DNA of 64,000 nt, taken from Cellulosilyticum sp. Its GTDB lineage: Bacteria; Bacillota; Clostridia; Lachnospirales; Cellulosilyticaceae. This document shows, in pieces, positions 28,018 through 38,140 of this stretch; position 1 is the stretch's first letter, and every line of letters starts with the position of its first letter. The DNA lies in the NCBI GenBank assembly GCA_017941635.1, contig JAGAVZ010000255.1, positions 1 to 64,000 of the forward strand, in the 5' to 3' direction. A model generated the notes under the pieces. It was given only the letters and a program-made list of their open reading frames with translations. It was not told the DNA's origin and ran no database searches. Both the position numbers and the translations under genes were made by a program.

Positions 28018-29994
28018 TTATTTAACAATCTTATAATATGCCTTGCTAGTCATAAGATAGCTTATGACATACAAAATAGCAAAGAAAATCATCACACCTA
28101 CACTACACATTAAAATTAATTGGATATCGTATACATGAATTGTTGATAACAAGTCACTTACCATCGTTACTCCAACAAATGTATGAATAATAGCACCAAT
28201 AAGTGGTAGGAAAAAGACTGCAAGAATCTGGCTTTTGATGGTTCCTTTGATTTCTTCATCACTCATCCCCACTTGTTTTAAAATCTTAAAGTTTCTTTGG
28301 TCTTCGTAGCCTTCTGTAATTTGTTTGTAGTACATCACAAGTAGTAAACAAATCATAAAAATCAATCCAAAGAAAATCCCTATAAATAAAAGCCCACCAT
28401 ACATAGTACGTGTTTCCTTATACCACTCTCCTATATAACCTCTTTCTGCATCCCACTCTTGCGCCTCTACCCATTCATTTAATTCTTTGACAAAGGCATC
28501 TTTATTTTCCTCTTCGCCTACTAGATTGAAATGTACACTATATAGTTTATTGCCAGAATCTGTGGCGTGCATTTCTTCTCCCCAATAATCCACTTGTGCT
28601 TTATGAGGCATAATCATATAGTAATTAGAATTGACTAAATTTCTTGGCTGTTTCGTTTCAAAACATAGACTATTGAGTTCTTTTTTTACCTTATAAGGCT
28701 GTTCATTTAAGTACACAACCTCTTCACCAAAATCTACAGTTGGTGAGAAAATTAAAACTTCATCCGCTTCTAGAACTTCATTTGTATGTGCTAGTGTATT
28801 ATAGTCTTCAAGGGATAATAAGTATAATCGATAACTTCTGTTATCCATCCAATTACGATCTACATTTTCCACAAAGGCATTTCCCACTTTGAGCACTGCT
28901 GTTCCTTGTCTATCAAAAGCAATTTGATCTTTGACTTCTACTTGATGCGATGCTGCTAATATTTCAATTTGCTTTTCAAATATGCCTTTGTCCTTAATCT
29001 TTTCTTCTTCCATATCATAAGTTACATCCATTGGATAATTAAAACGAATCGCCTTATCTTCCTCTAAAAAAAGTGAGAAGGTACAAATGAGTGTTACCAT
29101 AATCATGGTGCTAAAAATACAGATATTGGATAAGCTCTGTGCTCCACGTTTCATGCGATAAAGCATACCTGATATGGTAACAAAATGGTTCTTTTGATAG
29201 TATAGCTTTGGTATAGCCTTCATCTTTTGTAGCACAATAATGCTCCCTGCTTTAAATAGAATTCGCGTTCCCACAACTACAAATAATACAGCCATAAAGA
29301 AGTCTTTAAAAATCTGACTATTAATGCCACTACAAATGGCAATCCTATAGCCCATTCCTAAAATAAGAACACCAATTAATGCCTTAATCACTAATCCTTT
29401 TTCTTGTTTTTCCCCTTTTCGACCACTCTTCATCAGTTCTATAGGTTTTGCCCTATACACTTGCCATAAGCTCCCTATAAAATTAAGAATAAAGACAACG
29501 CCAAAGTAAGCCAAAGTAACGACATAACTCTCCCCCTTTGCAACAAACTCACATTCTATATCTAATCCCGCCAAATTAAGTAAAACCAAAAAGATAAATC
29601 TTGAGAACACATGAGCAGTTAAAATCCCAAGTGACATGGTAATAACATAAAGAAATACAGTTTCAATAAACATCATCAGTCCAATATATTTTTGATCTAA
29701 TCCTAGTACATTATACAATCCTAATTCATTCTTCCTTTGCTTAATCAAAAACTGATTGGTAGAAAATAAAATAGGCAGTAAAATAATTCCTAATAAAACA
29801 CTCCCCAGTAATATCATCATCATTAGATAAATAGCATGTGGCATCTTTTCCATCATAGGATTGGTACTAATAGCATTAAAGATAAAAAATACAAAGACTG
29901 CAAAAGTAGTCATCAAAATATAAGGAAAATAACTTGAACCATTCTTTCTAATCCCTGACAAAGCCAGCTTAGGAATAAGTTTCATCTTATGCAT
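28018..29994 (-). CDS. BceB-type ABC transporter permease
   Basis: The 658-residue membrane protein has the layout of BceB/YxdM/VraG-type permeases: ten membrane segments with two FtsX-like blocks (about 50-200 and 540-650) and a large outer domain between segments seven and eight (about 315-520). Such permeases detoxify cell-wall-targeting peptide antibiotics and signal to a BceS-type kinase. AGGAGGT lies 7 bases before ATG, and the start overlaps the ATPase gene by 8 bases. The BceRS-like genes lie just upstream. Confidence 0.9.
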   Translation of the reverse strand: MHKMKLIPKLALSGIRKNGSSYFPYILMTTFAVFVFFIFNAISTNPMMEKMPHAIYLMMMILLGSVLLGIILLPILFSTNQFLIKQRKNELGLYNVLGLDQKYIGLMMFIETVFLYVITMSLGILTAHVFSRFIFLVLLNLAGLDIECEFVAKGESYVVTLAYFGVVFILNFIGSLWQVYRAKPIELMKSGRKGEKQEKGLVIKALIGVLILGMGYRIAICSGINSQIFKDFFMAVLFVVVGTRILFKAGSIIVLQKMKAIPKLYYQKNHFVTISGMLYRMKRGAQSLSNICIFSTMIMVTLICTFSLFLEEDKAIRFNYPMDVTYDMEEEKIKDKGIFEKQIEILAASHQVEVKDQIAFDRQGTAVLKVGNAFVENVDRNWMDNRSYRLYLLSLEDYNTLAHTNEVLEADEVLIFSPTVDFGEEVVYLNEQPYKVKKELNSLCFETKQPRNLVNSNYYMIMPHKAQVDYWGEEMHATDSGNKLYSVHFNLVGEEENKDAFVKELNEWVEAQEWDAERGYIGEWYKETRTMYGGLLFIGIFFGLIFMICLLLVMYYKQITEGYEDQRNFKILKQVGMSDEEIKGTIKSQILAVFFLPLIGAIIHTFVGVTMVSDLLSTIHVYDIQLILMCSVGVMIFFAILYVISYLMTSKAYYKIVK

Positions 29995-30754
29995 ATTGCT
30001 GACCTCCTACCTGAAGTAAGGTTAAGGTATCCATAATTTTTCTGTACATACCTTCTTGCCCATCATTACCACGATAAATCTGATTAAAGAGTTGACCATC
30101 TTTGATAAATAAGACACGTTTCGCATAGCTCGCTGCCTTACTACTATGGGTTACCATCACAATAGTCTGACCTTCCTTATTAATCTCATCAAATAAATCC
30201 AGTAGTTGGTTGGATGCCTTGGAATCCAGTGCTCCTGTTGGTTCATCTGCCAAAATAATCTTAGGCTCTGTAATAAGTGCTCTAGCCACTGCTGCTCTTT
30301 GCTTTTGACCACCAGAAACCTCATAAGGATACTTTTCAACAATTTGCTCAATCCCTAATCGCTTAACGAGTGGCTTAAGCCTTTTTTCCATGACATCATA
30401 TGGTACGCCCTGTAATACTAATGGCAGTAAAATATTATCCTTTAGTGAAAATGTATCTAGTAAATTAAAATCCTGAAAAACAAACCCTAAATGGTCTCTT
30501 CTAAAAGCACATTTTTGGCTTTTCTTTATTTGAGCAAAAGGCTTTCCTTCTAGTAAGATTTCTCCTCTTGTTGGTGCATCTAAGGTAGCCAATAAGTTGA
30601 GTAAAGTTGTTTTCCCTGAACCAGACTCTCCCATTATGGCTACATACTCCCCTTTTTCCACGGAAAAACTTACATCCTTTAATGCCTCAACCTGATTGCC
30701 TCCAAAACGCGTTGTATATACTTTATTTAAACGATTCACCTCTAATAGTGACAT
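29987..30754 (-). CDS. BceA-type ABC transporter ATP-binding protein
   Basis: The 255-residue protein has Walker A GESGSGKTTLL, the Q-loop FQDFNLL, signature VSGGQKQRAAVARA and Walker B IILADEPTGALD, as in MacB/BceA-type ATPases. I start it at ATG 30754, where GGAGG lies 9 bases upstream; the open frame runs 54 codons further up but has no ribosome site and no homology. The stop overlaps the permease start. It powers the peptide-antibiotic or lipid II-cycle transporter encoded with the next gene. Confidence 0.92.
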   Translation of the reverse strand: MSLLEVNRLNKVYTTRFGGNQVEALKDVSFSVEKGEYVAIMGESGSGKTTLLNLLATLDAPTRGEILLEGKPFAQIKKSQKCAFRRDHLGFVFQDFNLLDTFSLKDNILLPLVLQGVPYDVMEKRLKPLVKRLGIEQIVEKYPYEVSGGQKQRAAVARALITEPKIILADEPTGALDSKASNQLLDLFDEINKEGQTIVMVTHSSKAASYAKRVLFIKDGQLFNQIYRGNDGQEGMYRKIMDTLTLLQVGGQQYA

Positions 30755-30947
30755 ATTCTTTTCCTCCATTTTCTTTTTATAATAATATCCCCAATTGATT
30801 AATGATGAATAATACCCTCTCCATCTCTCTTTATAAAACTTTAATTCATAGCCTTTTATTTTATGAAAGCATTGAAAACCCTCATGGATATTTCTTATGA
30901 GTTTATTCTTTAACAAGCTTCCGTCCTACGGGATGATTTTATTATAG

Positions 30948-30996
30948 AAAAAAAAGAAATGTCATACTACATGATGTAGCTTACATTTCTTTTTCT
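30948..30996 (-). terminator. terminator between the kinase and ABC genes
   Basis: On the minus strand GAAAAAGAAATGT pairs with ACATTTCTTTTT, with an inner CTACAT/ATGTAG stem, and a run of Ts follows. It separates the regulatory genes from the transporter genes. Confidence 0.85.
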
Positions 30997-31035
30997 AACC
31001 TTTCATTATTGTAAGAAACAACGCTCTATCCTTAA

Positions 31036-32127
31036 CTACTCATCTTCCAAGGCAATTGCCTTCTTATTCATAGGAAAACCTATCTGAACTGTTGTCCCTT
31101 CACCTATTTCAGAGTGAATTGTTAATGTATGTGATAATTTACTCGTAACCTTCTTACATAAATAGAGCCCAATACCTGTTGATTTCTTATCCATTCTACC
31201 ATTATATCCTGTAAAGCCTCTATCAAAAATGCGAGGCACATCTTCACTATGAATACCAATCCCTGTATCTTGAATCACCAATACAGGTGCTTCTTGCATG
31301 GCACTTTCATCTGACATAATATTTTTGGTGCTAATGATAATCTTTCCCTGAGGTGTATATTTCACACTGTTTGATAAAATCTGTTCAATGACAAACTGTA
31401 GCCATTTCTCATCTGTAATAACCTTCGTATCAAACTCCTCTATCTCAAGCTGCAAATTTTTCCTCATAAAATAAACAGAATACTTTTTTAAAGCATTAGC
31501 AACGATGTCATAAAGCCTATGTTCCTTTAAAATGATATCCTTTGACATACTTTCTAATCTTAAATATTGAAGTGCCATATCGGCATATTGTTCAATCCTA
31601 AAAAGCTCGCCCTGCAATGCTAAATAGGATTGTACTTGCTTAGATGCACGTGCCTCTTGTTGTTTTTGATCATCATACTGTAAATTTTGCAAAATCAGTT
31701 TCATAGCAGCAATAGGCGTTTTGATTTGATGTGTCCATAAAGTATAATAGTCATCAGCCTCTTCTTCATGCAATTTGATCTGTGTTCTTAAATCAGATAA
31801 GTCATTGTCCAAAGCATGAATGATACTTGTATAGCTTTGCTCAATCAACTCTTTGACCTCTGGCAAAGCGTCTAAATTATACTCTTTGTTATGATAAGTA
31901 TTAAGTAAGCTATAATACTTTTTTCTAAAACCTATAAAATCAAAAATCATAAGCCATATTCCAACAAACCCACCTACTATCGTACTATACATAAAAGCAG
32001 CTAACTCTAAGTGCATCAATAGCATTATTACCATATAATCTATTACTAAAAATAGCACAAAAGCGATGATACCCATCCGCTTTTTTCCCCATGCCAAAGC
32101 CAATTCTAACTCTGTTTTTCTCTCCAT
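31036..32127 (-). CDS. BceS-like intramembrane-sensing histidine kinase
   Basis: The 363-residue kinase has two closely spaced membrane segments (about 18-38 and 44-66) with almost no outer loop, as in BceS-type kinases that sense through their ABC transporter. The phospho-acceptor is His133 in WTHQIKTPIA. The ATPase part shows N (EQILSNSVKY), D (VIQDTGIGI) and G (STGIGLYLCKK) boxes. GGAGG precedes ATG. It follows the response regulator after two bases. Confidence 0.92.
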   Translation of the reverse strand: MERKTELELALAWGKKRMGIIAFVLFLVIDYMVIMLLMHLELAAFMYSTIVGGFVGIWLMIFDFIGFRKKYYSLLNTYHNKEYNLDALPEVKELIEQSYTSIIHALDNDLSDLRTQIKLHEEEADDYYTLWTHQIKTPIAAMKLILQNLQYDDQKQQEARASKQVQSYLALQGELFRIEQYADMALQYLRLESMSKDIILKEHRLYDIVANALKKYSVYFMRKNLQLEIEEFDTKVITDEKWLQFVIEQILSNSVKYTPQGKIIISTKNIMSDESAMQEAPVLVIQDTGIGIHSEDVPRIFDRGFTGYNGRMDKKSTGIGLYLCKKVTSKLSHTLTIHSEIGEGTTVQIGFPMNKKAIALEDE

Positions 32128-32129
32128 CT

Positions 32130-32804
32130 CTATTCCTCCAACAAATATCCCAACCCTTTTTTGGTCACGATAAATTGTTCAAGCCCCACCTCTTCTAATT
32201 TTTTTCTAAGTCTTGTCATATTAACAGTCAAAGTATTATCGTCTACAAAACAAGCATTATCCCACAGACGTTTCATCAATGCTTCCCTAGAAACAACTTG
32301 TCCCTTATGTTCAAATAAATGCTGCAAAATACGAAACTCGTTTTTGGTGAGTTCCACCTTTTCACCATTTACCCTCAGCTCTGTATTTAATGTATTTAAA
32401 ACGGCACCTTTATGCACCAAAAATCCAGTTTCTGTATTAAAGTCATACGTTCTTCTCAGCATAGCCCCTATCTTAGCTTGCAAAATTTCTAAGTCAAAAG
32501 GTTTAGTGACAAAGTCATCTGCTCCCATATTCATAGCCATTACAATATTCATCTGGTCACTTGCTGAAGAAAGAAACATAATAGGTACCTTAGAAAGCTT
32601 GCGTATCTCCATACACCAATGATATCCATTATAGAAAGGAAGTCCAATATCCATTAGAACCAGTTGTGGATTAAACTGAAGAAAGTCAGTCATTACAGCT
32701 GCGAAGTCTACTATGCACTTCACTTCGTAACCCCATTTTTCTAGATACTCTTTAATTTTTTCACTGATAATTGTATCATCTTCTACAACTAAAATCTTAT
32801 ACAT
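32130..32804 (-). CDS. OmpR-family response regulator (BceR-like)
   Basis: The 224-residue protein has a receiver domain with the phosphorylated Asp52 (LVLMDIGLP), the acidic pair EDD at 8-10 and Lys in VTKPFD, followed by a winged-helix output domain (about 125-222, ending TKKGLGYLLEE). It should control the adjacent transporter operon on phosphorylation by the kinase encoded next. GGGAG lies upstream of ATG. Confidence 0.93.
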   Translation of the reverse strand: MYKILVVEDDTIISEKIKEYLEKWGYEVKCIVDFAAVMTDFLQFNPQLVLMDIGLPFYNGYHWCMEIRKLSKVPIMFLSSASDQMNIVMAMNMGADDFVTKPFDLEILQAKIGAMLRRTYDFNTETGFLVHKGAVLNTLNTELRVNGEKVELTKNEFRILQHLFEHKGQVVSREALMKRLWDNACFVDDNTLTVNMTRLRKKLEEVGLEQFIVTKKGLGYLLEE

Positions 32805-33175
32805 TTACGTACTCCCTTTCATCCTCTTCATACTATACCAATAATTCTTAATTACTCATTCCACACAATTGTTTTGCTCTTACTTGAAATAATTTACTAT
32901 ATTTTATCACCATTATGAACCCAGTACCATTTTAATTATAATATTTTTATTAAACATGATTACTTGGACAATTTTTCCAATATAATAATAATCACATAGC
33001 TAAATGATATTACTTACTTCAACTGCGAAACTTTATCCCTAAACGATTCAATTACTTATAAAAAACTTCTAACCTACAAAAAAACTCCCCTGAGTAGATT
33101 GTTTCTCAATTGAAACATCTTCTAGGAGGAGTTTTTAAGTCTTTATACTTTTTAATTTTTATCTATACTCTTTTT
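32805..33175. other. intergenic region upstream of the response regulator
   Basis: This 371-base, very AT-rich region holds the promoter side of the BceR-like gene and, near 33078-33138, the terminator of the HD-domain gene. No gene or known riboswitch is seen. Confidence 0.5.
33078..33138 (-). terminator. terminator of the HD-domain gene
   Basis: On the minus strand AAAAACTCCTCC pairs with GGGGAGTTTTT with inner pairing (TGTTTC/GAAACA), followed by a T run. Confidence 0.8.
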
Positions 33176-33715
33176 TTACTGCTCATGGCATAGCTCATGA
33201 AATAATGCCATGAACTTTTCTTCAATCTCACTTGGGTCTATAAATCTTACATCTGGTGTACTACGTAAATTTTTATAGTCTTCTGAAATGCTTCTTGGCA
33301 TGATCTCTTTAAACTCATAAGATAAAATATCATCATCTATCTCAAAAACTTGTTTATGTGCTTCTTCAGATAATGGCTTGCCTAAATATTTTTCCCAGAT
33401 TAGATTTTGAAGTTTATCTTCAATCTCTCTGTATTCTGGCATTTTTCTTTTTACTGGTCTTGTCATATCTGATAAGTAAGCTTCGCTACCATCATGCAAT
33501 AAACAAGCTAATTGTACTTCTTTAGAATAGCCTCTTGCCTTTGCTTCCATACAACACGAAATAGAGTGCTGTGCTACTGAATAAAAGAATTTTACATGTC
33601 CATTTCCTCTACACACTAACGATAAAGCATGTGCAATATCTCTAATATCAATCATTTCTTCTTTTGGTTCTAATGGATTAATCCATATTCCCACATATGT
33701 TATTATTTCACTCAT
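33176..33715 (-). CDS. HD-domain phosphohydrolase (YfbR-like)
   Basis: The 179-residue protein has the HD metal site: His in YSVAQHS, His-Asp in CLLHDGSEAYLSD and a later Asp in EIDDDIL. It resembles YfbR-type 5'-nucleotidases and phage-associated HD hydrolases, so a (deoxy)nucleotide substrate is plausible. AGGAGG lies 6 bases before ATG. The preceding unrecognised gene lies 74 bases upstream on the same strand. Confidence 0.83.
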   Translation of the reverse strand: MSEIITYVGIWINPLEPKEEMIDIRDIAHALSLVCRGNGHVKFFYSVAQHSISCCMEAKARGYSKEVQLACLLHDGSEAYLSDMTRPVKRKMPEYREIEDKLQNLIWEKYLGKPLSEEAHKQVFEIDDDILSYEFKEIMPRSISEDYKNLRSTPDVRFIDPSEIEEKFMALFHELCHEQ

Positions 33716-33789
33716 GTTAGTCCTCCTGTAAGCCCTTTATTATTGTCTTTATTTTAAGCTATTTTTCTAGATATTATGTTAAGTTTGTA

Positions 33790-34785
33790 TTATACCTTTA
33801 AATCCTCCCATTCATACCAGCTAGGATTATCTTGCAAAAAAGCTTCTAGCGTTTGATATAAAATGGTATCCTTATATCTAACCCAAACTTGTTCTAAATC
33901 CCTTTCTATGTAGAAAGTCTCTAAGTAATGTCTATGCCTACCATATCTTTCATCCATATGAACACAATAAATTTTCATCTGATAACAACTGCGTTCATAG
34001 TACTCTTTGGCATATCGATTAGGATAGTTTTCTAGCTCTGCCTCTAAGTCTAATTCTTTAAATAAATCAGGCTCCATCAGTTGCTGAACTAAAGCCTCTA
34101 TGACTTCTTTTTTACTCTTGTAATGTTCCACCTCTTCTAGATAATCTCTAAACTCTTCAAAGAATCTATCAAAAGCCTTTTCCTCATCATGCTCCTGTTC
34201 CATCAGAATCTGGCACCACCCCATACTTCTGACACTTTCATACTTTTTTGCGAGCCACTCAGAAAAATAACCCCAGTAACTATTTTCATCTAATGTATCG
34301 GCATATGTCTTCCCTAAAACATAACTGCCATAAATAATATTTTTAATAAAAGCATCTAATTCATAAACTGAACGCTTTCTTAAATACATCATAGGCCGTG
34401 TTTCCACATGCAAAATAACATTCCTAAGATCTGTATTAATACATTCATCCTGCTTATTATTTTCTAGTGTAAGTTCTTTTTTGATTGCCTTATCAAACTT
34501 TCTTACAATATGCTTTAACCTAGCTTCATTCTTACACCCTTCTTCTAGACCAATAACCATAAAATCATCATTTAAACTAAATTTTTCCCTTAAAGCAATA
34601 TATTCTTCTATTTCCTGTTTAGATAAATATTTTTTAATTTCATCTGGATTAAATTCTAACCCACCTATTTTGCGATTAGAATCTGTATACAATACTAGAA
34701 GCTTTTTGAGACTAATATTTAACTGATTAAATACCTGTGCCATATCTTCTATATGTACACATTTTTTATTTCGAACTTCTTTCAT
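33790..34785 (-). CDS. hypothetical protein, unrecognised
   Basis: The 331-residue soluble protein has no family I recognise. It is rich in Glu, Lys and Tyr, with predicted helices almost throughout, and contains DUF6179-like Tyr/Trp-rich stretches only by vague impression. I start it at ATG 34785 (GAGGG 7 bases upstream); the frame extends 26 codons further with an ATG at 34830 that lacks a ribosome site. It lies between the SpoIID-domain gene and the HD hydrolase gene on the same strand. Confidence 0.65.
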   Translation of the reverse strand: MKEVRNKKCVHIEDMAQVFNQLNISLKKLLVLYTDSNRKIGGLEFNPDEIKKYLSKQEIEEYIALREKFSLNDDFMVIGLEEGCKNEARLKHIVRKFDKAIKKELTLENNKQDECINTDLRNVILHVETRPMMYLRKRSVYELDAFIKNIIYGSYVLGKTYADTLDENSYWGYFSEWLAKKYESVRSMGWCQILMEQEHDEEKAFDRFFEEFRDYLEEVEHYKSKKEVIEALVQQLMEPDLFKELDLEAELENYPNRYAKEYYERSCYQMKIYCVHMDERYGRHRHYLETFYIERDLEQVWVRYKDTILYQTLEAFLQDNPSWYEWEDLKV

Positions 34786-34920
34786 GAAGCCCTCCCCCTG
34801 TTCTTTCCCCAAAGCTTGCTCTAATTTCATAATATTATATATTTTGGAATATATCAATATCAAGTTTGTCTAAACCATCTATAGATCAATTATCTTGAAA
34901 CTGTATTACTTTCTCTATAT

Positions 34921-37344
34921 CTATCCCTGTACAATTTCGCATTCATTATAATAGTGCATCAGGATATCCTTGTAGGAGTAGCCACGCTCTGCCATCCCTT
35001 TTGCCCCATCTTGGCTTAAGCCTACACCATGACCATTGCCACCACCAAGTAGTGTAAGCTCACTAAGTTTTCCTGACTCATCTTTGGATTGTTCTATGGT
35101 AAAGAATGCACTAGGTAGTAATGTCATTTGGCTTACTGTTGATTGGTTGTTTCTTACAACCGTTAAATCTTGCTCTTTATTGCTGGCAAATAAACTACGA
35201 ATCAGATATTCTGTTTCCACAACAGCCTTTCCTTCTTCAAATTGAAGTGCTAGGCTCATTATATTGCCGCCTTCACCTCTTTGTAATACTTCCAATGCAC
35301 AAAGATTACCTAATGCTTCTATGTTATTTTCATTCTTACCAGATTGAGAAGTGATGGTGATTAAACTACTATATTTTTGTACAAGACTTTCCAATGCTGT
35401 TTGAATCAACTTTTGTGTTTCTCCACCTGTTAATGTCACTTGCCATCTAAACCAAGGTGAATCTTCATCAAAAGCATCCATATCTTCTGCTCCTAGCGTA
35501 ATAAACTCCTTAAAATGTGTTTCATCTTGTAAGCTACTTACTAAATGATCCCCTAGGTACTGCTGCCTAGATACTAAATAGCTTGGTGTGTTGCTCGGAA
35601 AATCTTGTCCCGCCCATACTTCTCCAAAATTAGCTGTATAGCCACAAGAGGTCGCAAAGAACTTATTACTAATAAGTTTTCCCTCTGATTTTAAGACTAA
35701 ACCTGCTGTTTGCTTAGCAGCATCCATAGCAATTTCATTGGTAGGTGTTTGATTATATACCTGTGATGCAGTTGTATCATCTACATGTGCACCATATGCC
35801 ATAAACTTTCCACTTTCCATGCACGCCATCCCATATGTACGAATAGCCACTGCTTGAGCCTTTAAAGCTTCTATCCCATAGCTTGTTGGCATTTCACTAG
35901 GGAGCACACCTGCCACATAACTTTCCATATTCACTTCATTAATAAGCTGATACCCACCGTCTACTTTATTAATTTCTAGAATGCCAAGATATGCTGGTGC
36001 ATTACCACTCTTTTCTATACTATTAAGGATTATTTGACTCTTTTCATCTCTTGGAATCATGCGTATCACATTAACGCCGTCTTGCCAGTCAAATTGACTT
36101 GCCTTCCAAGTCTCACCTTTTGCTAAAGTAGTCGCTACACCATTATAAAGTAAATCATAATCAGCACTCACACTTAATGCTACATCACTTTGTGTATAAC
36201 CTTCTTTGGTGCTGCTAATGAGTACTCTAATTTCTTGTAATGTACTTCCTCCTACCACTTGCAGTCTTGTAATCTTTCCTTCTCTTTGACTATATGCCAC
36301 TCTTAAACCGAAAACTAAATCACCTAACTCATGATATTGATTTTGTCCTGTTTGGTCTTCTATCACCACTTGATCATACCCAAAGCTACCTGCTTTTTCT
36401 AAGAGAATTTCATTACTAGATACGCCTACTAATGTATCTAGTTGTTGACTTCCCTTAGCTGTAAAATCAATGACTTTCCCCTCTTCTATCATGACACTAC
36501 CAATCTGCATGATATCTTCTTTTTTTAATGCTTTATTCTTAAATTGAAGTTCTAATCCTGCTACTTCAATCGTCGCCATCTCGTCTTCCACTTCAATTAC
36601 CTTACAATCATCCAATATACATTGATTGCTAATAATTTCTGTTACACCCAAAAGCTCTTCTCCAAAATAGGCAACTTGAACCGTTTTATTCTTAAGTGGA
36701 TCAATCACCAAACCTTCAAAGCAATACTTGCCCTCACTAGTCGCTACTTGCCATGCAGATAAATCCTGGCTATCTGTAGGTGTAGATAAAATGGTTAACG
36801 TCTTATACTGCATCGCTTGATTGCATTCTTTTAAGACATTTTTGTAATATTGTAACACTTCATAAAGCTGAAGTTGATTTTTCTCTTCTATTAAAATATC
36901 CTTTCCTGTTAATTCATAAAACACCTGCATTAGCTGCTGACTACTTAAGGCATTAAAAGCATTCTCTATCTTTAAACTACTAACGCCTAATGTTTCTAGC
37001 TTGTCATAGTACTTTTCATACCACAAAGTATCCTCATCTATTCCATGCTTTGCATCAGCTTCTTTGCTATTTGATTCTGTACTTGCTGATGCAATGTCCT
37101 CGTTCCATGTCATACCTACTAATTTGGCTAAATTGGCTTCACTACATGTAAATTCATAATAAACCTTCTTGGGTAGTTCATTTCCTTTTCTTGCATCCAT
37201 TTGTGATAATAAGTCTCTACCTATAAAAATATACCATACCCCCACCAAAACAATTACCGCTATTACTGACGCGTAATTGTTTCTTCTTTTAATTGATTTA
37301 TAATATGATTTTGATTGATTCCAATTAGAGGTTTTATGATACAT
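34921..37344 (-). CDS. large SpoIID/LytB-domain protein
   Basis: The 807-residue protein has one N-terminal membrane anchor (about 25-45), a long outer region of unclear fold, and a SpoIID/LytB domain (about 470-800) with NMESYVAGVLPSEMP, ALKAQAVAIRTYG and GHGVGLSQDGAKGMAERG. The Glu in PSEMP is the catalytic residue of the SpoIID lytic transglycosylase that trims glycan strands during engulfment. It is more than twice the size of classic SpoIID, so it may have another wall-remodelling job. A CATACAAT that resembles a sigma-E -10 element lies at 37386-37379, but with no matching -35. Confidence 0.87.
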   Translation of the reverse strand: MYHKTSNWNQSKSYYKSIKRRNNYASVIAVIVLVGVWYIFIGRDLLSQMDARKGNELPKKVYYEFTCSEANLAKLVGMTWNEDIASASTESNSKEADAKHGIDEDTLWYEKYYDKLETLGVSSLKIENAFNALSSQQLMQVFYELTGKDILIEEKNQLQLYEVLQYYKNVLKECNQAMQYKTLTILSTPTDSQDLSAWQVATSEGKYCFEGLVIDPLKNKTVQVAYFGEELLGVTEIISNQCILDDCKVIEVEDEMATIEVAGLELQFKNKALKKEDIMQIGSVMIEEGKVIDFTAKGSQQLDTLVGVSSNEILLEKAGSFGYDQVVIEDQTGQNQYHELGDLVFGLRVAYSQREGKITRLQVVGGSTLQEIRVLISSTKEGYTQSDVALSVSADYDLLYNGVATTLAKGETWKASQFDWQDGVNVIRMIPRDEKSQIILNSIEKSGNAPAYLGILEINKVDGGYQLINEVNMESYVAGVLPSEMPTSYGIEALKAQAVAIRTYGMACMESGKFMAYGAHVDDTTASQVYNQTPTNEIAMDAAKQTAGLVLKSEGKLISNKFFATSCGYTANFGEVWAGQDFPSNTPSYLVSRQQYLGDHLVSSLQDETHFKEFITLGAEDMDAFDEDSPWFRWQVTLTGGETQKLIQTALESLVQKYSSLITITSQSGKNENNIEALGNLCALEVLQRGEGGNIMSLALQFEEGKAVVETEYLIRSLFASNKEQDLTVVRNNQSTVSQMTLLPSAFFTIEQSKDESGKLSELTLLGGGNGHGVGLSQDGAKGMAERGYSYKDILMHYYNECEIVQG

Positions 37345-37419
37345 ACTCGCATCCCCCTTATCTAATGTATTTAACTATATTGTATGCGAGCTTGTACTAT
37401 ATCAGAACTTATATACCAA

Positions 37420-37482
37420 CCAAAAAGGCTTGAAATATATAAAGATTTCCGTTACCTTTATATATCTCAAGCCTTTTATTTT
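37420..37482 (-). terminator. terminator of the Fur-family gene
   Basis: On the minus strand AAAAGGCTTGAGATATATAAAG pairs with the matching arm and ends in CCTTTTT. The stem is about 20 bp with one mismatch and begins inside the last codons. Confidence 0.85.
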
Positions 37483-37904
37483 TTCGGATTAATTTGTTTT
37501 TCTGCAGCACATTCTGCACATAAGCCTTTAATTTGTAAAGAATGCTCTGTCACCACAAAGCCTGTTTCTTTACTTACCGCACGGCTAAATGCTTCTACTG
37601 GACATGCCTCAATCTGAATATGTTTATGACACTGGGTACATTCTAACTGATGGGTATGATGATGCCCTTTAAGTTGAAAATACATTTTCCCGCCAGGTTC
37701 TCCTGTTTTGATCAGTGCCCCTTTTTCACTTAAAGTATTAAGGGTACGATAAACTGTTGAATAATTTAAAAGGTCCTTATCTTCAACTTCATCATAAATC
37801 TGTTCTGCTGTAATAGGTTCTTTTGCCTTCTCTAATATTTCAATAACGGCAACACGTTGTTTAGTTACCTTTATCCCTAAATGAGCTAAAAAATCTTCTA
37901 CCAT
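37476..37904 (-). CDS. Fur-family regulator, PerR-like
   Basis: The 142-residue protein has a winged helix (ITAEQIYDEVEDKDLLNYSTVYRTLNTLSEKG) and the Fur dimer domain with HHHTHQLECTQCHK and a C-terminal CAEC pair; together these give the two CxxC motifs of the structural zinc site. Residues fit PerR (peroxide sensor) at least as well as Fur or Zur, but the type cannot be fixed. AGAGGGG precedes ATG. It is monocistronic. Confidence 0.87.
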   Translation of the reverse strand: MVEDFLAHLGIKVTKQRVAVIEILEKAKEPITAEQIYDEVEDKDLLNYSTVYRTLNTLSEKGALIKTGEPGGKMYFQLKGHHHTHQLECTQCHKHIQIEACPVEAFSRAVSKETGFVVTEHSLQIKGLCAECAAEKQINPKK

Positions 37905-38140
37905 TTTAACCCCTCTTTACTTTTTGCTACTATGACATTGCACTCCTTATATGGAAGCATTCTCATATGAGCATATTATCTTATAAATTGTATAATTCAT
38001 CTTGCATACTATTCTAGCTTAATCAATTATGCCAAATATTTTTAATACATCTTTTAAATACTGTATAGTACTCTTTTATTACATCTCTATATAAGTATTA
38101 TAATCTATTTGCAAATGCTTTGCAATAAATGAACTTGTAT

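Noticed and set aside
30755-30916. 54-codon N-terminal extension of the ABC ATPase
   Set aside because: A normal ATPase start with GGAGG is present at 30754 and the extension has no homology to the family.
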